Part shown: positions 56,536 to 64,000 of the stretch, piece by piece
How the letters are laid out: every line of letters begins with the position of its first letter
Position numbering within the stretch: position 1 is the stretch's first letter
Source of the DNA: Profftia lariciata
Lineage (GTDB): Bacteria; Pseudomonadota; Gammaproteobacteria; Enterobacterales; Enterobacteriaceae
Assembly (NCBI RefSeq): GCF_020541265.1
Contig: NZ_CP045925.1
Span: 372,001 to 436,000 of the forward strand
DNA length: 64,000 nucleotides
Reading direction: 5' to 3'
Notes under the pieces: generated by a model
What the model saw: the letters and a program-made list of their open reading frames with translations, nothing else
Told to the model about the DNA's origin: nothing
The model's database searches: none
Position numbers and translations under genes: made by a program

Positions 56536-57172
56536 GTCATTTTATTTTTAATCATTAAAATTAATTTTTAATATCTTATATTTATTAATACCATATAAAT
56601 ACTTGTATATATAAATAATTTTTATATCTTTAAAAATCACAATTAATTATGTAGTAAATCTTCAGATATATTTAAATATTTTTTTAATTACTACTACAAG
56701 ATATAAAAATTATTTATTTTCCTGTTATTATGGAAGCACATTAATATCAAAATCAATACATAGATACCAATATATATAATATATTTATTTAAAAATAATT
56801 TTTAAAAAATATTATAAAAATAATTTTAATAATTATTTTATTTAGATTAGAAATATCATTTAATAACAAATCTTATTATATAAGATATAATAGATTATAA
56901 TTATAATAAGATTATAATTATATATTGTAAATTAAAGCTTAAGTAATATTAATTAATATTTATTGTAATATTTTTAATATTTATTTATTAAATTTGATAT
57001 CAATAATAAGAAAAATAAATTTTTAATTGGTAAATAATATTTATAGTATTATAAAAACATAATTTTTTAACTATATATTATTCAATAATAATGATTATCA
57101 AATTTATATACCATAATAATAGTAAGATAATCTTAGTAAGAAACTAATATTTTATATTATTTTGTTGTATAT
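56536..57172. other. Convergent gap between uppP and cca
   Basis: No gene is present in these 637 bases. The stem-loop at 56869-56913 is the only structure and could end both transcripts. Confidence 0.5.
56869..56913. terminator. Possible bidirectional terminator between uppP and cca
   Basis: Arms 56869-56880 (aatcttattata) and 56902-56913 are exact reverse complements, 12 bp each, around a 21-base AT loop. It sits near the middle of the gap between two converging genes. No long T-run follows, so this is tentative. Confidence 0.35.
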
Positions 57173-58426
57173 TTAACTATCATTATTATAAATTTTATAT
57201 TTATTAATATTTTGTTTCCATTCTTTTAATGCATGTAAATGACGTTTATATAATTCTTGACGTATTTGTAAGCCTCTGAATCCTAAATTAATTATTTCTT
57301 GTACTGATACTTTTTGAGTAGCTTTATAAGCTGCTCGAAGATAATCTCCTTGTAGATAAGGTGTATTTTCAAAACCAATACGGCCTTTAGCATCTGCTTC
57401 GCTAGTCATAATTATTTTATCTAATTGGTATGGTTTACGCCATACATCAAGAGCATTGAATAATTGTAGTATTGCTATTGGATGCATTTTTTTAATATTA
57501 TGAATGCATTCATGATATTTAGATACTATTTTTGCAAATTTTATCATATTTTTTGGCACACACATACGTTTACCAAAAATATCAATTATTTTTAATCCAG
57601 CCTCGCCATGTCCATAGTGATATGGCCAACCTTTTAAAGGTGTTATAATTTTTCCTAGATCATGTGTTAAAACGGCTAAACGCACTTCAACATCTTTGGT
57701 TATTTTTGCTGCAATTGAAAGTGACATTAGTGTATGTATACCAGTATCAATTATTGGATGCCACTTTTCTTGTGAAGGTATACCAAAAAGATTACTAATT
57801 TCTTTAAATAAAACATTAAGTGCTCCACAGTCATGTAATACTTGAAAGTAAATATGAGGATCTCGCGTGTTTAAGGCTTTTTGCGTTTCATGCCATATAC
57901 GTTCTGGTGTTATATGATGTAACTCATTATAGGATGTCATGTGAGTCATTAATGCCATTGTTTCTGGTGCAATATAAAATCCTAAATGCACAAAACGTGC
58001 AGCAAAACGTGCAACACGTAAAATACGTAGAGGATCTTCATCAAAAGCACTGGATACATGACGTAGCACTTTATTTTTTAAATCATTAAGGCCACCATAA
58101 GGATCTATTATTTGTCCATCTAAACTTTCTGCCATGGCATTTATAGTAATATCGCGACGTAATAAATCTTGTTCTAATGTTACATCAGGAGTAGAATAAG
58201 TAATAAAACCTGTATAACCATAACTTGATTTACGCTCGGTACGTGCTAGTGCATATTCTTCATGAGATATGTTATGTAGAAAAACAGGAAAATCTTTGCC
58301 AACTTGTTGAAATCCTTTAGCTATCATTTCTGCAGGAGTAGCACCTTCAACGACCCAATCTCGGTCATAAATTGGTAATTTTAATTTTTTATCGCGTATA
58401 GCTCCACCTACTAAAAAAATCTTCAA
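57173..58426 (-). CDS. cca: CCA tRNA nucleotidyltransferase with HD domain
   Basis: Cca adds or repairs the CCA 3' end of tRNAs. The 417-residue product (E. coli 412) starts at a TTG codon at 58426, preceded by AAGGA; E. coli cca also lacks an ATG start. The nucleotidyltransferase motif LVGGAIRD...DRDWVVEG is at the N-terminus. RRDITINAMA, the DPLRILRVARFAARF arginines and the ERIWHE nucleotide-selection motif follow. The C-terminal HD phosphohydrolase domain keeps H-D in LTHDLGK. It converges on uppP as in E. coli. The tRNA-Cys gene in this window lacks an encoded CCA, so this enzyme is probably essential. Confidence 0.97.
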   Translation of the reverse strand: MKIFLVGGAIRDKKLKLPIYDRDWVVEGATPAEMIAKGFQQVGKDFPVFLHNISHEEYALARTERKSSYGYTGFITYSTPDVTLEQDLLRRDITINAMAESLDGQIIDPYGGLNDLKNKVLRHVSSAFDEDPLRILRVARFAARFVHLGFYIAPETMALMTHMTSYNELHHITPERIWHETQKALNTRDPHIYFQVLHDCGALNVLFKEISNLFGIPSQEKWHPIIDTGIHTLMSLSIAAKITKDVEVRLAVLTHDLGKIITPLKGWPYHYGHGEAGLKIIDIFGKRMCVPKNMIKFAKIVSKYHECIHNIKKMHPIAILQLFNALDVWRKPYQLDKIIMTSEADAKGRIGFENTPYLQGDYLRAAYKATQKVSVQEIINLGFRGLQIRQELYKRHLHALKEWKQNINKYKIYNNDS

Positions 58427-59758
58427 ACTTAATTCCTTGTATATAATACCTTAAGCATAAGAAATTTACATTTATTTAATGTATTTAAGATATAACGTAT
58501 CTACGTTAATAGTATAATATGTTATTATTATAAATTTATCTTTATAAAAGTATAAAATTTTTTATTTTATAGATATTATATTATAATAATTGATTAATTT
58601 TACTAACATACTATTTACGATAGTTCTATACTTTATAAAAGTACACTTAATATAATAATAAATATTTTATATTATAACTAATTATATAAATTATTAAGAT
58701 AAATCATCAATCATAATTAAAAAAATATGTATTAATTTTTATATAAAATATTAATAATACTTAGAAATACTATTATCTAAACAATACATAATATATTAAA
58801 TATAAGTATAGTAATTATATCTTATATAAATATATTATAATTATATTTTTTATTATTTTAAACATATATTAAATAACAACAATAATTCTGTAAGAAAATT
58901 ATGTTTGTTAATAAAATTATTATTTAGTTTATAAATATGCAAATATTATGCTATTGACTACATTAATTGAATATAATAATACTTTTTATTTTTTACGTGC
59001 TATCAAAAAATTTCGTAATCCATGTAATATTGTATCTATAGTAAAAACAAAGATCATATCTTCTTTAAGTTACTAGAGTAATTTATAAAATATTTATTTA
59101 CTAATTTTGTATTAGATTTACTATTTTGTAGTAATATCATTTATTCTTTAATAATAGGCTAAAGATATGCTATCTTAATGCAAAAATAATATGATATTAA
59201 TGATAGTTATTTATTTTTATTAATTCATGTATATTATATATAATCTTTATATAAAATAAAGTATTGTATCAATTATATATTTTTTATTATAATGTCAAGT
59301 AAATAATTTATTATATATTAATATTTATTATTGACTTTATTATGCAAATTTAATCAAAAAATAAATTAAAATATTATATATAAATACATACTATAAATAT
59401 AAATTTATTTACTAAATAAATAGATAATAATTTTTTAATAAAAATATATTATTAATTATTATTGATATTTAACTTAATAAATAGATAAAGTTAAAAACTA
59501 AATTATATATTTTAAGAATTTTTTTATTTTTTGTATTTTATAATATCTAACTTGTAATATTTCATAAGATATATACAAGAAACTACATATCTTATGAAAA
59601 AATATTTATTTAGGCTTGAAGTATTATTATATTAAATATATATTATATTTGAATACTTTTATCTTGATTTATTTTATAACATTAATATAAATTCATTTAA
59701 ATTATTTTAATAATAATTTTTAAAAAAATATAAACTGTAATTATATATTTTATATAAA
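58427..59758. other. 1.3-kb gap between cca and pmbA
   Basis: No intact gene. A somewhat less AT-rich patch at 58986-59057 encodes a 23-residue minus-strand frame beginning MIFVFTIDTILHG and ending in ARKK. It might be the end of a decayed membrane protein (E. coli ygiM lies upstream of cca), but the resemblance is weak. A stem-loop at 59560-59599 lies past the pmbA end. Confidence 0.4.
59560..59599 (-). other. Perfect 13-bp stem-loop downstream of pmbA
   Basis: Bases 59560-59572 (tttcataagatat) and 59587-59599 are exact reverse complements around a 14-base loop, about 160 bases beyond the pmbA stop. The stem can be extended with a bulge. No immediate T-run follows on the minus strand; a terminator or 3'-end hairpin for pmbA is plausible. 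Confidence 0.4.
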
Positions 59759-61099
59759 CTATTTTCCGGCTATCTTCATAGTTTTTAGTAAAATTGATCC
59801 ACATTGAATATTACTACGAATTTCGATATCATTACCAATAGCAACTTGATTGAATAACATGTCTTTTAAATTACCAGCAATAGTTACTTGGCTAACCGGA
59901 TATTCTATTTGACCATTCTTAACCCAAAAGCCTACAGCACCACGAGAATAATCACCAGTTACGCTGTTTATACCTTGACCCATTAGCTCAGTTACTAAAA
60001 AACCAGTATTCATTTGTTTTATCATATCTTCAAAACTAATTTTTTGTCCTTTAATGATCCAGTTATAAACACCATCTGCATGACCGGTACTTATCATACC
60101 TAGTTTACGTGCTGAATAGCTAGTCAGAAGCCAAGTTTGTAATACACCATTTTCTACTATATTACGTTGAATAGTACCTACACCTTCGCTATCGAAAGGT
60201 ATAGAAGCTATTCCTTTTGGAATATGTGGTTGTTCTTCAATTGTTAACCATTTAGGTAGTATTTGTTTGCCTAAGCTATTAAGTAAAAAAGTTGATTTAC
60301 GATATACAGAATTACCGCTGATTGCAGCCGCTAAATGTCCTAAAAGAGTAGTAGCAACTTCTGCTGAAAATATAACTGGTGCTTCCATCGTAGGCAAACG
60401 ACGTGATGATAAACGAGAAATAGTACGACGAGCGCTCTCTCTTCCTACCCATTCAGGACTTTTTAATGCATTAATATCACGAGCTACAGTATAAGCATAA
60501 TCACGTTCCATATGACCTTCATACTCAGCAATTACACAACTAGACAATGAGTGCCTACTAGCAATATAGCTTTGTAACATACCATGACTATTACCAAAAA
60601 CTTTAATATCGTAGTGGCTATTAAAGTTACCACCTTCAGTATTCTTAATGCGAGGATCATATTCTAAGGCAGTTTGCTCAGCTAGTGCAGCTATTTTAGT
60701 GCTACATTCTACATCTAATTCTGCAGGATGAAAAAGATCTAAATCTTTTGCATTAAAAGCTAATAGTTCTTTATCAGCTGGACCAGAACATGGATCTGGT
60801 GAAGTATAATGTGCAATATCTATAGCTGCTTGTACAGTTCGAGCAATAGCATCAGGATGAAGATCTGTTAAAGAAGCGCTACCTTTTTTTTGCTGATGGT
60901 ACACAGTAATACCTAAAGCTCCATCATTATGAAATTCAACATTTTCAAGTACACCAAAACGTGTACTAACACTAATACCGATAGTTTTATTAATAGCTAC
61001 TTCACAAGCATCAATACTAACTTGAGCTAGTTCCAACGTTTGTGCTACGATATTTTCTAGTTTATTACGTTGTTCTGAAATTTGTGTAATTACATTCAT
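59759..61099 (-). CDS. pmbA: Metalloprotease-complex subunit PmbA (TldE)
   Basis: PmbA pairs with TldD in a cytoplasmic protease complex known in E. coli for microcin B17 maturation and CcdA turnover; its household role is unclear. The 446-residue product (E. coli 450) aligns along its length. Visible blocks are ISVSTRFGVLENVEFHNDGALGITVY, DIAHYTSPDPCSGPADKELL, NTEGGNFNSHYDIKVFGNSHG, and the C-terminal NSVTGDYSRGAVGFWVKNGQIEYPVSQVTIAGNL. PmbA lacks the zinc motif carried by TldD, so it needs that partner, which is not in the window. It stands alone. Its retention suggests a housekeeping role beyond microcin processing. Confidence 0.95.
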   Translation of the reverse strand: MNVITQISEQRNKLENIVAQTLELAQVSIDACEVAINKTIGISVSTRFGVLENVEFHNDGALGITVYHQQKKGSASLTDLHPDAIARTVQAAIDIAHYTSPDPCSGPADKELLAFNAKDLDLFHPAELDVECSTKIAALAEQTALEYDPRIKNTEGGNFNSHYDIKVFGNSHGMLQSYIASRHSLSSCVIAEYEGHMERDYAYTVARDINALKSPEWVGRESARRTISRLSSRRLPTMEAPVIFSAEVATTLLGHLAAAISGNSVYRKSTFLLNSLGKQILPKWLTIEEQPHIPKGIASIPFDSEGVGTIQRNIVENGVLQTWLLTSYSARKLGMISTGHADGVYNWIIKGQKISFEDMIKQMNTGFLVTELMGQGINSVTGDYSRGAVGFWVKNGQIEYPVSQVTIAGNLKDMLFNQVAIGNDIEIRSNIQCGSILLKTMKIAGK

Positions 61100-64000
61100 T
61101 AATATATCATCATTATTAAGTAATTAATTAAGTGATTAGCATATTGATTACCATGATATTGTTAATCAACATTACAATTATATCATATAAAAATTTATTG
61201 CATTTTATAATTAGTTAATTTTTAATAAAATATATCTTATAAAATGTCAGTAAATATTTTATATATTTAATATTATAACTATTTTATTGAAATAATCAAG
61301 ATAGCTATATAATAAAATTTATTAAGAAATATTTTTTATTTCTTATAATCAATATAATTTAGTAAAATTATATTGATTTATATATTCAATCTTAACTAAA
61401 TTCAATTTTTAGTACAGTAATACTTAAAATATTACTTATCATGAGTTAAATATTTATTATATATGTAATTCCTGAATTATCTTTTAAAGAGATTAATAGA
61501 TAAAAGTATAATATTTTTATTTTTATAAAATTTATAAAAAATATTTTTATTTATTACTATGCAGTAATATTATTGTTTAATAATTTGATTAATGAATATA
61601 ATGATGTATACATTAATCTATATTAAACTGTATTTTATAAGTAATATATATTATTATTCTTTAAATAATCATATTAACATGGATAGTTATCAATAATGAT
61701 AATATGCAAGGATAGAGAGATTATACAATGTCATTGATTATAAATAATATGATTATATATAATATAACTATAAGATATATTAATATTTTTATAAAAAATT
61801 TAAAATTATAATTAAATATTACTAATATAGTGTAGTAAGATATCATTTGAGAAAATATTAATTAATTATTTTTTTTAAAAATTAAAAAAGTTTTAATTTT
61901 AGTAAAAAATCAATAATTTTTTATATATAACAGATACTGTTATATACTATTAATACTTAATAAGTAATTTTTACGTACAATTATTTGTTTATACTTAACA
62001 AATTTTATTATAAAATAAAAAATATTAATTTAAAAAGCAAGGCTATTGTTTGAAGTAATATATAGATATTTCCAAACATTAATATGTTCAATAAGAATTA
62101 AGATTTTCATTTAAAATAACTATAATGCATTATTACTTAATAATGGGGAATTATTAATAAACAACATTAACTAATAAATTATTATTCTATCGATTAAATA
62201 CGTTATTATTAAATAAGAAGATATGTGATTATATAAGTATATCTATTGATTAAAATATTATTATAAATAATTGATTAATAAGATTAAGATATTTCTCTTG
62301 AATAAGAAATAATTTAATTAATATATTATTCCTTAATAAGTTTATTAATTTAAATAAATACATATCTATTTATTTTAGTATTAATATATTTTTAATAAAT
62401 TATTATAATAAATATATCTTAAGGATATATAGGTTATTAATGTTTAAGAGTAGTATAATGAAAATTATCTAATTTGAAATTTTTATTATAATTATTATAT
62501 ATAAATTTATTAAATAATGACTGAATAAATTATTATTACAATTTTTCTGCACTACTATTTATTAAATAAAGTATAGAAAATAAAACATTATATTTTATGC
62601 TAATTACTTAATTATTAAAATTATATTAAATATGTATCATATATTTAATAATATATATAATTATGTATTTCTTTAAAAGAAATATAATATATTTTATATC
62701 TTAGTTATGCTAAGATATATTAGAGTTATTTATAATTTATAATAATTATTTTTAATAATTAATATATCTAAAATATATTATATAGTATCTTTATTCTTAT
62801 AATTTTTCAATAATTTTTTTAAATCTAGTAATACTCTATATAAGAATTGATAATAAATTAGTTATTCATCATAATCAATTAACATTATATTAGTAATATT
62901 ATCTAATAAATAAGATAATGTATGAACATTATAGTTATATAACTTATATAATATTACTAAAATACTAGATCTATATTATTTATAGATTATGTGCTTTAAT
63001 ATTTTATTGTAATGTACTAATTATAAAAAAATTATCCAAGATATTTATTAATACAATGATAATTTATTATCAATCATAAACTAAATATATAAAAAATATT
63101 ATTTTTAATTTTAATATATTGTATATGTAATTTTTAAAATTATATTATGTTAAATATGTCTAATTAATATTATAAATCTTCAAGAAAATATAGATAATAC
63201 ATTTTAAATTTATTTTAAAATGTTACTACTTATTAAATAAATTCAACATATTCAATTATTTATATTATTTAAATAAAATTTTATCTTAATTTATAATTTC
63301 TTTTGAAAATCATAAAAAATATTTTTATGATGAATAATTTAATATTATTACTGATACATTTTAATTTTATTTTTTACTAAAACTATATCTTATCATATAA
63401 GATATATCATTACATTTCTAATAATATTTAAATCATATTAATGTATATTATTTATAAACAAACAAAATAACATATTTTTTTAAATAAAAAATCTACATTT
63501 GTAATCTATCTATCAATAGTATATTTTTGAATAACATTTTATTAAATTATCATTAATACATAATCAATGATTTAATTTTGTAAAAATTGTTCAGCAAACT
63601 TGTTTTATATTTATATTTAATTAGTACGCAAATAATATATAATATTTATTAAGTTGTTATGTATGTATGATATAAAATATTTTATATATTTTAACAAAAA
63701 TAACATATTTTAATTATATATTATAGATACTTATCAAGTATGTTATTATCAATACCTAATAAAGTATGACTTGATTAGGTATTTTATTATGATCTGAATC
63801 ATTATATGTATAATAAATACACTATATTATAGTTATAGTATATTATCCTTATAATATAGCATAATTAATATTATTTAGATATCTATCTTAAATATGTTAA
63901 TATTTTTCATATTATTATTTATATTTAGAGTATAAAAATTATTAAATATACTAATCTTAAATAATAGTAAATGTAGATTGTATATTTTGAATACATAATA
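61100..64000. other. 2.9-kb AT-rich gap at the window end
   Basis: In E. coli yjgA lies divergent from pmbA; no yjgA similarity was seen. A short plus-strand frame at 61727 (MSLIINNMIIYN and on, 27 codons) has a GA-rich stretch upstream but no family resemblance. The stem-loop at 63751-63783 is the clearest structure. Confidence 0.45.
63751..63788 (+). terminator. Terminator-like hairpin with no gene upstream
   Basis: A 10-bp perfect stem (aatacctaat at 63751-63760 with 63774-63783) continues inward with aagt/actt pairing and ends in a T-rich tattttatta. It has the form of an intrinsic terminator on the plus strand, but no coding gene lies within 2.6 kb upstream on that strand. Confidence 0.45.

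Overview
The window reads as a piece of the chromosome of a degraded, extremely AT-rich gammaproteobacterial (Enterobacterales-type) symbiont, most likely a host-restricted insect endosymbiont. Every protein I recognise is closest in sequence and length to its Escherichia coli counterpart, and several E. coli gene orders survive: murC-(ddlB)-ftsQ-ftsA-ftsZ-lpxC-(secM)-secA-...-coaE, (uvrC)-pgsA-tRNA-Gly-tRNA-Cys-tRNA-Leu, clpP-clpX, ubiH-ubiI near zapA, and uppP facing cca. About 28 kb of the 64 kb (roughly 44%) is intact coding sequence. The rest is long, nearly featureless AT-rich DNA. Some of the gaps have about the size and place of missing E. coli genes, and three still contain recognisable gene relics (ddlB, uvrC, tig). 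I cannot name the genus or host from sequence alone.

Layout. 1-5.3 kb: division and cell wall cluster on the plus strand (murC 3' part, ddlB relic, ftsQ, ftsA, ftsZ). 5.4-9.8 kb: lpxC and secA. 11.4-12.7 kb: coaE (minus) and the small polar-localisation gene tmaR (plus). 13.3 kb: tRNA-Asn. 15-18.4 kb: mfd. 19.6-21 kb: three tRNAs, pgsA and the uvrC relic on the minus strand. 24-25.4 kb: gnd. 27.4-29.8 kb: clpX, clpP and a tig relic. 30-32.4 kb: ubiI and ubiH. 35.1 kb: zapA. 38.5-39.8 kb: trkA. 44.3-46.9 kb: lon with a conserved heat-shock-type promoter, leader and terminator. 49.8 kb: ribA. 52.3-53.9 kb: murJ. 55.7-58.4 kb: convergent uppP and cca. 59.8-61.1 kb: pmbA. 61.1-64 kb: no gene.

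How the genes fit together. The retained set covers peptidoglycan precursor synthesis and export (MurC, MurJ, UppP), the division ring (FtsQ, FtsA, FtsZ, ZapA), lipid A and phosphatidylglycerol synthesis (LpxC, PgsA), protein export (SecA), protein quality control (ClpXP, Lon, PmbA), aerobic quinone synthesis (UbiI, UbiH), NADPH production (Gnd), cofactor synthesis (CoaE, RibA), potassium uptake control (TrkA) and tRNA 3'-end maturation (Cca). The main oddity is a cell wall and division apparatus that looks intact beside a clearly dead D-Ala-D-Ala ligase gene. DNA repair also looks partly dismantled: mfd is intact but uvrC is a relic. I found no mobile element, phage, CRISPR array or dedicated novel system. 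The most interesting signals are patterns of decay and what was spared, including regulatory DNA.
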